Shown: positions 1 to 7,517, counted from the first letter of the stretch. The stretch is DNA of 12,109 nt from an uncultured Blautia sp. (GCA_938028845.1 CALIZJ010000229.1:1-12109); one strand, 5' to 3'. Numbers and translations are program-made. Notes: generated from the letters alone by a model not told the origin.

Positions 1-34
1 CGTCTCTTTTTTGAGTATGTCCTTTACGTGGCAC
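1..34 (-). CDS. rpsG: 30S ribosomal protein S7, N-terminal 11 codons (partial)
   Basis: The last bases of the minus strand read, from a GTG at 34-32, M-P-R-K-G-H-T-Q-K-R-D. This is the highly conserved start of ribosomal protein S7, which nucleates assembly of the 30S head by binding 16S rRNA. A strong Shine-Dalgarno AAGGAGGG lies at 49-42, 7 nt before the GTG, and fixes the start. The gene runs off the left edge. It follows rpsL in the usual str operon order (rpsL-rpsG-fusA-tuf), but the gap of 311 bp is long and holds a tandem repeat. Identification rests on only 11 residues plus gene order, which together are distinctive. Confidence 0.9.
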   Translation of the reverse strand, partial: MPRKGHTQKRD

Positions 35-195
35 GTTACTTCCCTCCTTAATCATCTTGATTATCTCATCGGTACTCACTTCAAAAACTAAGGTGTTCGC
101 ACTGGTAAAGTCCTATATTAACCCGCAACCGACAGGGTATATGGAATACCGTACAAATTTATAGTCATGTGTGATTTCTCGATTGATCTGTCTTC

Positions 196-221
196 TTCCT
201 GCTTTTTATAAAAAGCGGGAA
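196..221. repeat. A+T-rich palindrome abutting the tandem repeat
   Basis: Positions 201-216 (GCTTTTTATAAAAAGC) form a perfect 16-bp palindrome. It extends to 26 bp (196-221), with TTCCT opposite GGGAA and one T-G wobble on the plus strand. It overlaps the edge of repeat unit 1, so it may be an end of the same inserted element or an attenuator-like hairpin in the rpsL-rpsG transcript. It has no following T-run, so it is not a convincing intrinsic terminator. Confidence 0.6.
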
Positions 222-337
222 CCTCATTGTCCGCAAGCGTCCAATGAGCAGCGTAAATTTCTCCGTTACACTGCGACGGGAACCTCATTGTCCGCAAGCG
301 TCCAATGAGTAGCGTAAATTTCTCCGTTACACTTCGA
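216..337 (-). repeat. Two tandem 61-bp units, each encoding RNA hairpins
   Basis: Units 216-276 and 277-337 are identical except at two positions. On the minus (mRNA) strand each unit contains a 26-nt hairpin, at 248-223 and 309-284: a 7-bp stem CUCAUUG/CAAUGAG, a tandem GA opposite GA mismatch, two C-G/G-C pairs and a CUUG loop closed by G-C. A second stem GUGUAA/UUACGC (one G-U pair, 9-nt loop) precedes it in each unit. On the plus strand the GA-GA positions become UC-UC and the loop becomes CAAG, so the structured product is the str operon transcript. It looks like a dispersed REP/MITE-like intergenic element that was duplicated, but the family is not identified here. Confidence 0.85.
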
Positions 338-345
338 AATTTACT

Positions 346-762
346 TTATTTTTTCTTCGGTCTCTTAGCGCCGTATTTGGAGCGGGCCTGTTTTCTGTTT
401 GCTACGCCTGCGGTATCCAGGGTACCTCTGATGATGTGGTATCTGGTACCAGGTAAGTCTTTAACCCTTCCTCCACGGATCAGAACAACGCTGTGCTCCT
501 GAAGGTTATGTCCCTCTCCTGGAATATAGCTTGTTACTTCGATACCGTTGGAAAGACGAACTCTGGCGATCTTTCTAAGAGCAGAGTTAGGCTTCTTCGG
601 TGTAGCTGTCTTAACTGCTGTACACACGCCACGTTTCTGTGGTGCAGACTGTGCTACTGCTTTCTTTCTTAAAGAGTTATAGGTTCTCTGCAGAGCCGGT
701 GCTGTAGATTTCTTAACAGCGGTCTGGCGTCCCTTTCTTACTAACTGGTTGAATGTTGGCAT
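346..762 (-). CDS. rpsL: 30S ribosomal protein S12
   Basis: S12 (138 aa) sits at the 30S decoding centre and affects translational accuracy. Conserved blocks are clear: [14 protein letters not shown] at the start, PQKRGVCT near 41-48, [11 protein letters not shown] at 54-64, [22 protein letters not shown] at 84-105, and a basic C-terminus. The lysines where streptomycin-resistance changes classically occur (K56/K57 in PKKPNS and K101 in RVKDLP) are all the sensitive wild-type residues. Relative to E. coli S12 there is an insertion of roughly 15 residues between 24 and 40, which I know from clostridial (Lachnospiraceae) S12. The start is supported by GGGAGGTG at 777-770, 7 nt upstream. It is the first gene of the str operon here, with its own promoter; the gene upstream is on the opposite strand. 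Confidence 0.98.
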   Translation of the reverse strand: MPTFNQLVRKGRQTAVKKSTAPALQRTYNSLRKKAVAQSAPQKRGVCTAVKTATPKKPNSALRKIARVRLSNGIEVTSYIPGEGHNLQEHSVVLIRGGRVKDLPGTRYHIIRGTLDTAGVANRKQARSKYGAKRPKKK

Positions 763-864
763 TCCATTTCACCTCCCGATTTTTTTCTCCATAGTTTTCT
801 ATGGGGCCTTGCGGTTGCTATTGTCTTATTTTTGCGCACCAAAAGCAGCGTTGCTTTTGCACGC
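763..864 (-). promoter_or_regulatory. rpsL 5' leader with two hairpins
   Basis: The predicted untranslated leader can form CAAAAGC/GCTTTTG with a 6-nt loop close to the transcription start (roughly 860-841), and CCATAG-AAAA-CTATGG at 804-789. The second hairpin lies about 12 nt before the Shine-Dalgarno (777-770). No long T-run follows either one on this strand, so they look like leader structures rather than a terminator. Any regulatory role is inference. Confidence 0.45.
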
Positions 865-870
865 TTGCTC

Positions 871-899
871 ATTATATCCTGTTCGAATAAGCCTGTCAA
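871..899 (-). promoter_or_regulatory. Consensus sigma-A promoter of rpsL
   Basis: On the minus strand TTGACA (899-894), a 17-bp spacer and TATAAT (876-871) match the vegetative consensus at all 12 positions, as expected for a highly expressed ribosomal operon. Transcription would start near 864, giving a 5' leader of about 100 nt before the rpsL ATG. Confidence 0.93.
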
Positions 900-1008
900 G
901 GCATTTAACGTGAATTTTACCTGTTTTTTGCTGATTTTATAATACTTTTCCCTTTTAAGCCCTGTACGGGTATACCGGCGCATCCATAAAAAGTATCCCC
1001 GCTGGCAA

Positions 1009-1037
1009 TTGCTTTTTTACAATTCTTTCATTATAAT
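1009..1037 (+). promoter_or_regulatory. Probable promoter of the cell-wall operon
   Basis: TATAAT at 1032-1037 is a perfect -10. Seventeen bases upstream is TTGCTT (1009-1014), a weak -35 (3 of 6). A perfect 8-bp inverted repeat GCTGGCAA (1001-1008) / TTGCCAGC (1058-1065) brackets this promoter and ends three bases before the AAGGAGG ribosome binding site (1068-1074). This could be an operator-type arrangement. Confidence 0.6.
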
Positions 1038-1082
1038 ATGTCATAATAAAAAGTAACTTGCCAGCAGAAGGAGGTTTCTCTT

Positions 1083-2051
1083 ATGAAAAAAAAGCCCAGT
1101 ATCATGGCAGTCTTTCTTTTCCTGACTGGTCTTCTTTTCATCGCTGCCCTCTTCTTTTTCAGCTATAATACATACGAACAGATCATCATCACACAGAGAG
1201 ATCTAGAAAAAGCGATGGAACCAATAGAAGAAAAACAACAGGAATTAAAAGAGGACGAAGAAATACTTACAAATGCGGTCAGTTCCAGACAGGAGACTTT
1301 AAATTATCTCCAGGAAAAAGAAAAAAACGCTGCTCAGGAGAAAAGCAGGGAGCGTGCCCCAGTGGATGAAGAGCAGGCAGCCAAACCTTCTGTCTTCAGC
1401 CAGACTTCTGCCTCTGCAAACGGGCACATCGTCGGAATAGATCCGGGACACCAAAGTTCCTCCATTGATATGAGCGCTCAGGAACCGATAGGCCCCGGCG
1501 CTTCTGAAACCAAGGCAAAATCTTCCACAGGTACCCAGGGCAGCTATACAGGTATTCCCGAATACCAGCTTAACCTGGAAGTTTCCCTGAAACTTAAAGA
1601 TATCCTGGAAGAAAGAGGTTACCAGGTAGTCATGACAAGATCGGACAATGACACCGCCATCAGCAATATGGAACGTGCACAGTATGTGGCGGAACAGGGT
1701 GCGGAAATTTATGTGCGTATTCACGCAAACGGCGAGGATTCTCACACCGCCTCAGGCGCACTGGCTATGGCTCCCTCAGAGACAAATCCTTATGTCTCCC
1801 AGCTTTCCCCGGAATCCGTTCGTTTATCCCAGTCCGTACTTAACGCCTACTGTGAAGCCACAGGCTTTGCCAACCTGGGCGTACAATACTATGACAATAT
1901 GTCCGGCATTAACTGGAGTACCGTTCCCGTCACGATTTTAGAGATGGGCTTTATGACAAACGAAAACGACGACCGCCTGATGAACGATCTGGCGTTTCAG
2001 GAAACAATGGCACAAGGGATCGCCAACGGCATTGATGCCTACTTCAGTTGA
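1083..2051 (+). CDS. Membrane-anchored N-acetylmuramoyl-L-alanine amidase (Amidase_3 / CwlD-AmiC type)
   Basis: This 322-aa zinc enzyme is predicted to cut the bond between N-acetylmuramic acid and the peptide stem of peptidoglycan on the outer face of the membrane. Residues about 8-28 form one membrane segment after a KKK start (signal-anchor). Residues 32-90 are Glu/Lys/Gln-rich and probably coiled coil, then the catalytic domain begins near 115. Family zinc ligands are visible: H123 in GIDPGH, E160 in EYQLNL and H214 in RIHANG. The catalytic Glu is E287 in LEMGFMTN. A Gly/Ser-rich insertion (about 128-158) lies between the first two ligands, a pattern I associate with clostridial versions. 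AAGGAGG, 8 nt before the ATG, supports the start. It is followed 45 bp later by a serine hydrolase in the same direction. Whether it acts in growth, division or sporulation cannot be told from sequence. Confidence 0.93.
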   Translation: MKKKPSIMAVFLFLTGLLFIAALFFFSYNTYEQIIITQRDLEKAMEPIEEKQQELKEDEEILTNAVSSRQETLNYLQEKEKNAAQEKSRERAPVDEEQAAKPSVFSQTSASANGHIVGIDPGHQSSSIDMSAQEPIGPGASETKAKSSTGTQGSYTGIPEYQLNLEVSLKLKDILEERGYQVVMTRSDNDTAISNMERAQYVAEQGAEIYVRIHANGEDSHTASGALAMAPSETNPYVSQLSPESVRLSQSVLNAYCEATGFANLGVQYYDNMSGINWSTVPVTILEMGFMTNENDDRLMNDLAFQETMAQGIANGIDAYFS

Positions 2052-2096
2052 GAAAAAATGCCCTGCATACATTTTAATTAAGGAAGGAGTTTTTAG

Positions 2097-3191
2097 ATGA
2101 GCAGTTATGAATCAGAACCAAACACCCCGGAAGAACCAAAAGGAACAAAACGGGTAATCTTTCCATATATAGTCATCGTTATCCTTGCCCTCGCTTTGAT
2201 AGGTTTAGGCGCACTGACTTTCCTTTCACTGGACAGACTTGCCACACTGCAGGCAAGGGTTTCCCATCTGCAGGATACGGTCCAGGAAATTTCCGATTCT
2301 GCCTCTGTAATGAGCCAGAAGGCAAATGAACTGGAAAATCTGGAAAATCAGATTGCCCAGCAGGAAGCACAGTCCCAGGAAACTGAAACACAGGAGGAAG
2401 GAACCATCTCCCCCTCTTCCAGCGGAACTTTCACCGATAACACAGACGACAGCATGGATAATCTTTTGTCCCAGATCAACGGCCTTCTCCCCCAGGATAA
2501 CGGCACCTGGTCTGTATATGTCTGCAATCTGTTAAAAAACACAGAAGGCGCCATCAACAGCCAGCCTATGCAGGCAGCAAGCCTGATCAAGCTGTTTATC
2601 ATGGGCGCTGTTTATGAAGATTATGACGCCCTTTCTGCCCAGTATTCCAGTGAAACTCTGGATTCCCTTTTAAACTCCATGATCACCGTAAGTGATAACG
2701 ATGCCGCCAATACACTGGTAAATTATCTTGGAAACGGCAGCGATGAAAACGGAATGGCACGGGTTAATTCCTTCTGCCAGGCACACGGCTATACGGAGAC
2801 TTCTATGGGAAGAATGCTTTTAGCAAGCGCGGAAAACGGAGACAATATAACTTCCGTAAGGGACTGCGGAAAATTTCTAAAAGAAATTTACCAGCTAAAT
2901 AACGGCACCGCCACAGACTCCACACTCTCTCACGCCGAAAACATGTATTACCTCCTGCGTATGCAGACCCGGCAGAACAAAATCCCGGCACAAATGCCGG
3001 ACGGCGTCCATGTGGCCAACAAGACCGGAGAGCTTGACACTGTAGAAAACGATGCAGGCATCGTTTACGATACCGCAAAGGGCATAGATCTGGTAATCTG
3101 TTTCATGTCCCAGAATTTAACGGACACTGCCGCCGCTCAGGCAAGCATTGCGTCAAACAGCCGGATGATCTATGGGTATTATAACGAATAG
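2097..3191 (+). CDS. Membrane-anchored serine hydrolase with class A beta-lactamase-like active site
   Basis: This 364-aa protein has a charged cytoplasmic head (1-19), one membrane helix (about 20-43), a probable coiled coil (46-100), an acidic and Ser/Thr-rich linker (95-125) and an extracellular hydrolase domain. The penicillin-recognising set is complete: S162-L-I-K165 (nucleophile SxxK), S199-D-N201, E246-x3-N250 (matching the Glu166/Asn170 pair of class A beta-lactamases) and K309-T-G311. The SxxK to SDN distance (37 residues) is shorter than the roughly 60 of classical class A enzymes, which fits the divergent Beta-lactamase2 group. Proteins of this group may act on cell-wall peptides rather than on antibiotics. 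It sits 45 bp after an amidase with the same anchor and coiled-coil layout, behind a good GGAAGGAG site. The two probably work together in wall turnover; a true beta-lactamase role is possible but unproven. Confidence 0.87.
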   Translation: MSSYESEPNTPEEPKGTKRVIFPYIVIVILALALIGLGALTFLSLDRLATLQARVSHLQDTVQEISDSASVMSQKANELENLENQIAQQEAQSQETETQEEGTISPSSSGTFTDNTDDSMDNLLSQINGLLPQDNGTWSVYVCNLLKNTEGAINSQPMQAASLIKLFIMGAVYEDYDALSAQYSSETLDSLLNSMITVSDNDAANTLVNYLGNGSDENGMARVNSFCQAHGYTETSMGRMLLASAENGDNITSVRDCGKFLKEIYQLNNGTATDSTLSHAENMYYLLRMQTRQNKIPAQMPDGVHVANKTGELDTVENDAGIVYDTAKGIDLVICFMSQNLTDTAAAQASIASNSRMIYGYYNE

Positions 3192-3235
3192 CCCCTTCTT
3201 ATCTGTGGAAATATTATCTGCTTTCCTTCCCCGTC

Positions 3236-4066
3236 TCAGCGGTCTAAAGCATATTGCTTTTTCATTTCATGAAGGCTGCTGAGGCGGAGGACGGATTCAC
3301 TTCCCATTTGTTCTGATACCGCTACTACTAATGCGTCCACTACAGCGGCGGGACAGGTCATAGAATGATATTCATTAGGTTCTCCCCGGTACACAAAAAG
3401 CTGGATATCCGCCTGCTCCTCTTTAGGAATAAAGGTGCGGCTGCAAAAGGCGATCGTACGGTATCCTATCTTTTTTTGATGCCGGAGGATTATTTTTCCT
3501 TCTTTCGACACCTTAGCGAAACTAAATAGAACCACAAGATCCTCTTTTTTTACATTCACCAGCCCTTCCAGCATCTCTGAACCGCCGGAAGGCAAGAGGA
3601 CTGCTTCTATTCCTAATCTTCTCAGGCGGAACATCAGCAGCTTTCCCAAAGCGGCCGAGGCGCTCTTTGCATGGATAAATACCCTATGGGCGCTTAAAAG
3701 AGCCGTCACTGCCTTTTGAAACTCCTCTTCATCCAAACCCTCCAAGGTTTTTTGAAGATACATCTGCTGGCGTATGATCCAGTTTTCCGCGGTAAAATTC
3801 CGGTCAGAACGCAGGGTCTCTATTATTTTTGCTGCCGGTCCTTCTGACATGCTCTGGTCTGCAATATATTTCTTTAATTCTTTATAATCTTCACATCCTA
3901 CATGCCGTACGAATCTGGATATCGTAGTACCTGATACACCCAGCTTTTTACTTACCGCTCCTATAGAGGAAAATAAAAATTCGTCTGTATTATTGTAAAT
4001 GTAATCCAGTATTTTCGATTCTGACTTTGTAATTTGTTCCGGCATATTCGGTAAATGCAGCTGCAT
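3236..4066 (-). CDS. MurR/RpiR family transcriptional regulator (HTH plus SIS domain)
   Basis: The 276-aa protein has the RpiR layout. An N-terminal helix-turn-helix spans about 12-75, with the recognition region SKKLGVSGTTISRFVRHVG at 39-57. A SIS (sugar isomerase) domain at about 120-255 contains the nucleotide-fold start VFIHAKSASAALGKLL and the later block DLVVLFSFAKVSKEGK. SIS domains of this family bind phosphosugars, so the regulator probably senses a sugar phosphate or related metabolite and controls its own operon. It is the last gene of the five-gene ecf operon, 20 bp after the PHP gene. AAGGAGG at 4077-4071 is only 4 nt from the ATG, a little close but the best available start. A short hairpin immediately precedes this site. 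The ligand is unknown. Confidence 0.92.
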   Translation of the reverse strand: MQLHLPNMPEQITKSESKILDYIYNNTDEFLFSSIGAVSKKLGVSGTTISRFVRHVGCEDYKELKKYIADQSMSEGPAAKIIETLRSDRNFTAENWIIRQQMYLQKTLEGLDEEEFQKAVTALLSAHRVFIHAKSASAALGKLLMFRLRRLGIEAVLLPSGGSEMLEGLVNVKKEDLVVLFSFAKVSKEGKIILRHQKKIGYRTIAFCSRTFIPKEEQADIQLFVYRGEPNEYHSMTCPAAVVDALVVAVSEQMGSESVLRLSSLHEMKKQYALDR

Positions 4067-4078
4067 TTTTCCTCCTTC

Positions 4079-4097
4079 TGACGCATTTACTGCGTCA
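4079..4097 (-). promoter_or_regulatory. Intercistronic hairpin over the PHP stop codon
   Basis: TGACGCA (4091-4097 and 4079-4085 as inverted copies) forms a perfect 7-bp stem with a 5-nt loop. The PHP stop codon TAA (4089-4087) is in the loop region, and the RpiR Shine-Dalgarno (4077-4071) begins one base after the stem. The structure could limit translation or stability of the regulator mRNA. It has no T-run, so it is not a terminator. Confidence 0.5.
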
Positions 4098-4968
4098 ATA
4101 ATGATAAATTCGAAGATTTACTTCCAAAATCTCCCCCTTCCCGGCCTGCCTGCCCTGGCATCAAGGTAAATCGGGAAGCTCCGTTTCCTGTCAAAACGGA
4201 TACATAATCTCCTCCTAAAGCATGAATTTCTTTTAAGGCTCTTTTCAGGATGCCTGCTGTCCTTACCTGAAAGGATGCCATAGGAGAAATCACTATATAA
4301 TATGCTCCTGTTATCATTTTCCTATAAAGTTCCTGAAATGTCACTACTTCTTCATCAAAATCTGTATAAATACACCCATACTGTACTGCCTGATGGGTAT
4401 CGCTTCCTCCGATCACAGGTTTCGTAATTTTATTTCCCATTTCATAAGTACGGATCTTCGTCCCCTCTAAGTCTTCTGCCACGTCTTTTCCGTTTAAATC
4501 GATAAAGTCAAGGCGCGCGAGCTGATCTTCCGGAAGCTCCGGTATATGCCCGCCTTCCCGGAAAGGATGTGCCGCTCCCACATAAACGTCATATTCCCTG
4601 AAAAGATCCATTAATTCTTTAAAAGGAAGAAATTTTCCCGGTATTTTATGGGGTGCCAGACGCTGGTTTAACTCCAGGATCGTTTCCGCGCTTCCCAGGC
4701 TTAAAATATGCCCTCCCTCTGCAATATCTGTTTCCATGCCCGGAAAAATGCGAAGACCGTTTTCCAGCACCAGCGTATCTCCTTCCCGTCTGCATTTTTC
4801 TATAAGATAGCCATAAACCTCCTCGAACTGCAGCGTATTAAAATGCTCCGTCAAACACAGTGCATCTAATCCTGCTCTTTTTGCCTCTTCAAACAGCCAG
4901 TCTGTATATTCTGTGGAAAACGGCAGCCGTTTAGCCAATTTCCCATGTGTATGAAAATCCAGTTTCAA
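4087..4968 (-). CDS. PHP-domain metal-dependent phosphoesterase
   Basis: The 293-aa protein is predicted to be a cytoplasmic metal-dependent phosphoesterase of the PHP superfamily (related to histidinol phosphatase and the polymerase PHP domain). The metal-binding motifs appear in order: H6-T-H8 in DFHTHG, E41-H42 in LTEH, E79 in PGMET, H87, H134 in AAHP, and D190-x-H192 in GSDTH. The start is a TTG (4968-4966) with GAGGG 6 nt upstream; it places the essential HTH at residues 6-8, which is typical. The last 30 or so residues are Gly/Ser-rich and unlike a PHP fold. It lies 15 bp after ecfT and 20 bp before an RpiR regulator, so the natural suggestion is hydrolysis of a phosphorylated form of the transported compound. 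The actual substrate cannot be read from the sequence. Confidence 0.88.
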   Translation of the reverse strand: MKLDFHTHGKLAKRLPFSTEYTDWLFEEAKRAGLDALCLTEHFNTLQFEEVYGYLIEKCRREGDTLVLENGLRIFPGMETDIAEGGHILSLGSAETILELNQRLAPHKIPGKFLPFKELMDLFREYDVYVGAAHPFREGGHIPELPEDQLARLDFIDLNGKDVAEDLEGTKIRTYEMGNKITKPVIGGSDTHQAVQYGCIYTDFDEEVVTFQELYRKMITGAYYIVISPMASFQVRTAGILKRALKEIHALGGDYVSVLTGNGASRFTLMPGQAGREGGDFGSKSSNLSLLTQ

Positions 4969-4983
4969 TCTGATCCCTCTTTT

Positions 4984-5817
4984 CTAAAATAATGTTGATA
5001 CCAGTATGGACAACGCAATCCACAGAAAGGAAAGCGCTAAAAACAGCAGATCATTATAAGTGATCTTTAAGGAAGCAAGCTTTAATTTTTTCACTGATTT
5101 ATTTACCGCCGCATAACGGTAGCCCTTGATCTCAAGGGCTTCCACTGTAGTGCGGGAACGCTTGGCAGTATTGAGCATAAGCGGATAAAAAGCATGCATG
5201 ATCACTTTTACCTGATAAAGCAAATACCGTACTTTTCCTGGAATGTTCTCATGAGCCGGAGGATTTCCCCGCATACGGAAAGACAGAAGAATGTTCTGAA
5301 ATTCCTCCATCAGCATAGGAAGCACCCGGTAAGCATAGGATATAGAAAAAGAGAGCCTCTCCGGGCACCCGTACCACATAAGCCCATTAGAAAGCCGATC
5401 CGGATCAAGCCCGGAAAATACAGTTATAGAAGCTAAAGAACAGGTCGCTACCTTTAAGGTAAGTATCAATAAAGGCAGAACCGTCTCCCCATTTCCTCCG
5501 AAAAGAAGAGAGACCACCAGCAGATATCCCGTCTGGCTGAACACACCTATTATAAAGAGAAAAAGTACGAGCCCCGCTACTCTGGCAAGCCTGGTGGTCA
5601 CCATCACCAGAAGAAAGCATGCCATCAAGAACCAAAGATCATTTACAAACCAGGGAACCAGCCCCATAAACAGATACCACATAAGCAAAATCCTTGGATC
5701 CATCTGTGCGATCAGAGTATCATCGTTTCCATATGCATTTTTCAGCACCTGATTCCGAAGAAAGTCTATGGAAAATTTATCAAGGATATTTTCTGAAAGT
5801 TTCTTTTTCGCTTCCAT
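4984..5817 (-). CDS. ECF transporter transmembrane (T) component
   Basis: This 277-aa membrane protein fits EcfT/CbiQ, the coupling subunit that links the two ATPase domains to the substrate-binding S component. Several hydrophobic segments lie between about 43 and 135 and one at the C-terminus (about 253-275). The long cytoplasmic coupling helices carry the two family signature sites: R181-M-R-G184 (SFRMRG) and E229-I-K-G232 (ALEIKG), variants of the Ala-Arg-Gly motifs that dock into the ATPases. The ATG is 2 bp after the ecfA stop, with AAGGAGA (5831-5825) 7 nt upstream, so translation is probably coupled. It completes an S-A-T set with the two preceding genes. A dedicated (group I) transporter is likely because the T gene sits with its own S gene. 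Confidence 0.92.
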   Translation of the reverse strand: MEAKKKLSENILDKFSIDFLRNQVLKNAYGNDDTLIAQMDPRILLMWYLFMGLVPWFVNDLWFLMACFLLVMVTTRLARVAGLVLFLFIIGVFSQTGYLLVVSLLFGGNGETVLPLLILTLKVATCSLASITVFSGLDPDRLSNGLMWYGCPERLSFSISYAYRVLPMLMEEFQNILLSFRMRGNPPAHENIPGKVRYLLYQVKVIMHAFYPLMLNTAKRSRTTVEALEIKGYRYAAVNKSVKKLKLASLKITYNDLLFLALSFLWIALSILVSTLF

Positions 5818-5819
5818 CC

Positions 5820-7517
5820 TTATGTCTCCTTAAAACTTTGTAAAAATTCATCCACTGTGTAACAAAATGCCCTCTTATCCAGCGCCTGTCCCATGGAAAA
5901 AATCTCCGGAGGCCGGATTCCTACCATTTCCGCTAATTCCTTATTCCCGAATATTTCATCCCTGGTTCCGTCCGCCGCCACCCTGCCTTTACAAAGGACT
6001 ACAATGCGCTCTGCCCACTCGCAGACAAGCTGCATGTCGTGGGTGGCGATCACTACCGTCTCTGTTATCTCCTTCATATCCTCCAGCGTCCTCATGATCT
6101 CTTTTCTGGTAGCGATATCCAGATTTGCCGTAGGCTCATCTAAAAGCAGGATGCCCGGATTAAGAGCAATCCCGATCGCAAGGCTTGCGCGGCGCATTTG
6201 TCCTCCTGATAACAGCCTGCCGTCCCGCTTCTGCAGGTTTGTCAGGCGAAAGCGGGCAAGAAGCTCGTCCGTTCTCTCCTCCGCCTTATCCATGCCCCGT
6301 ACCTGCATGGCATAAGCAATATCCCCTCTTATAGAATCCTTAATAAACATTTCCTCTGGATTCTGATATACAAGGGAAATTTTTCTTGACAGATCTTCTG
6401 CTTTTCTTTTTCCGATTTTTTCTCCGTCCAGCAGTACCTCTCCCTTTCCGGGCTTTAAAAGTCCTACCGCAAGCTTCATCAAAGTAGACTTTCCCGCGCC
6501 ATTAGAGCCGATCAGAGCTATCTTTTCCCCTTTTTTTATATCCAGATCTAAATGGTCAAATACCACCCTGTCTTCTCCTTTTACCGTGGGATATGCCACA
6601 GAGACGTCTTTAAAAGCTATCGCCTCTTCCGTTTTCTCACAGCTCTTTTTATTTACGGAGCTTGTGAAAGGGTGGAACTTAAGCTTGCGGAAGGTTTCTT
6701 TTCCTTCTTCCACTGTAGCGGGCAGAACTTCGTCTTCCGGCAGCCTTCCGTCCTGTTTCATCTGATACGCGGCTATGGTCACCTGGGGAGGAAAAATATT
6801 GCTGGCCTGTAATTCCTCCACCCGGTTAAGAGCCTCCCTGGCAGGAAGCTTCCAGGCAATATTTCCGTCCCTCATGAGCATTACATGCTTACAGTAGTCT
6901 GCTATATACTCTGTGTGGTGTTCTATTACAATGATTGTTTTCCCATGGTTTTCATTTAGATCCCGCAGCACTTCATAGATTTTGTCTGCATGTCCCGGAT
7001 CCAGCTGGGCTATGGGCTCATCCAGAATAAGGATATCCGGCCGCAGAGAGATCGCGCCCGCCAGAGCCAGAAGATGAGTCTGTCCCCCGGAAAGCTGCCA
7101 TACATAATCATTTTCCCGTCCGCTTAAACCGCAAAGAGAAATGGCCTCCCTCCCTCTTTCTTTATAATCCTCCATAGCATAGTTGAGACAGGCATAGGAA
7201 GCATCGTCTAAAACTGTCGGCCTTACGATCTGATTTTCAAAATCCTGGTATACATACCCCGCCTTGCAGGCAAGAGTTCCTACATCCGCCTTTAAGGTAT
7301 CTATTCCGCCCACTGTCACTTTTCCCGAAAAGTCTCCTGTAATAAAATGAGGAATAAGGCCGTTTAACGTTTTACAAAAAGTGGATTTCCCGCATCCGTT
7401 GTTACCAACAATTGCCAGGAAATCCCCTTTTTCCACCTGTAGAAAAATGTTTTTCAGGATAGGATCTTTTGCAGCAGGATAGGAATAGGTCAAGCCTTCT
7501 ATCTCAATAATGTTCAT
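5820..7517 (-). CDS. ECF transporter ATPase with two fused ABC domains (YkoD-like)
   Basis: This 565-aa protein is a tandem duplication of the EcfA ATPase, so one chain gives both nucleotide-binding domains. Domain 1 (about 1-235) has Walker A GNNGCGKS at 38-45, Q91, signature LSGGQ at 142-146, Walker B LILDEP at 163-168 with catalytic E167, and the switch His in the H200-H201 pair. Domain 2 (about 298-535) has Walker A GSNGAGKS at 337-344, Q385, LSGGQ at 436-440, LLLDEP at 457-462 with E461, and H493. All catalytic elements are intact in both halves. The linker (236-297) is less conserved. The start codon overlaps the ecfS stop by 4 bp (ATGA), and ecfT follows after 2 bp. ATP hydrolysis powers uptake by the neighbouring T and S subunits. 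Confidence 0.94.
   Translation of the reverse strand: MNIIEIEGLTYSYPAAKDPILKNIFLQVEKGDFLAIVGNNGCGKSTFCKTLNGLIPHFITGDFSGKVTVGGIDTLKADVGTLACKAGYVYQDFENQIVRPTVLDDASYACLNYAMEDYKERGREAISLCGLSGRENDYVWQLSGGQTHLLALAGAISLRPDILILDEPIAQLDPGHADKIYEVLRDLNENHGKTIIVIEHHTEYIADYCKHVMLMRDGNIAWKLPAREALNRVEELQASNIFPPQVTIAAYQMKQDGRLPEDEVLPATVEEGKETFRKLKFHPFTSSVNKKSCEKTEEAIAFKDVSVAYPTVKGEDRVVFDHLDLDIKKGEKIALIGSNGAGKSTLMKLAVGLLKPGKGEVLLDGEKIGKRKAEDLSRKISLVYQNPEEMFIKDSIRGDIAYAMQVRGMDKAEERTDELLARFRLTNLQKRDGRLLSGGQMRRASLAIGIALNPGILLLDEPTANLDIATRKEIMRTLEDMKEITETVVIATHDMQLVCEWAERIVVLCKGRVAADGTRDEIFGNKELAEMVGIRPPEIFSMGQALDKRAFCYTVDEFLQSFKET

Larger units (their letters stand above)
35..345 (-). other. Long rpsL-rpsG intergenic spacer
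   Basis: This 311-bp stretch lies inside the str operon between the rpsL stop and the rpsG GTG. Positions 216-337 hold two tandem 61-bp units and 196-221 an A+T-rich palindrome (both listed separately). The rest (35-195) shows only a weak 5-bp inverted repeat (136-140 with 146-150) and the rpsG ribosome binding site. I see no coding region and no convincing second promoter for rpsG. Confidence 0.75.

Noticed and set aside
216..337. Tandem repeat as a CRISPR array
   Set aside because: The two units are directly adjacent with no variable spacer and there are no cas genes; it is a simple duplication of a hairpin unit.
741..983. Minus-strand open frame of 80 codons upstream of rpsL
   Set aside because: It contains the consensus rpsL promoter, its leader and the rpsL start region, has no ribosome binding site and no protein-like character.
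3192..3235. Bidirectional terminator between the serine hydrolase and rpiR
   Set aside because: I looked for a stem with a T-run on either strand in this convergent gap and found none convincing.
5867..6315. Plus-strand open frames opposite ecfA
   Set aside because: They are antisense to a fully conserved double ATPase gene, lack ribosome binding sites and read as low-complexity translations.
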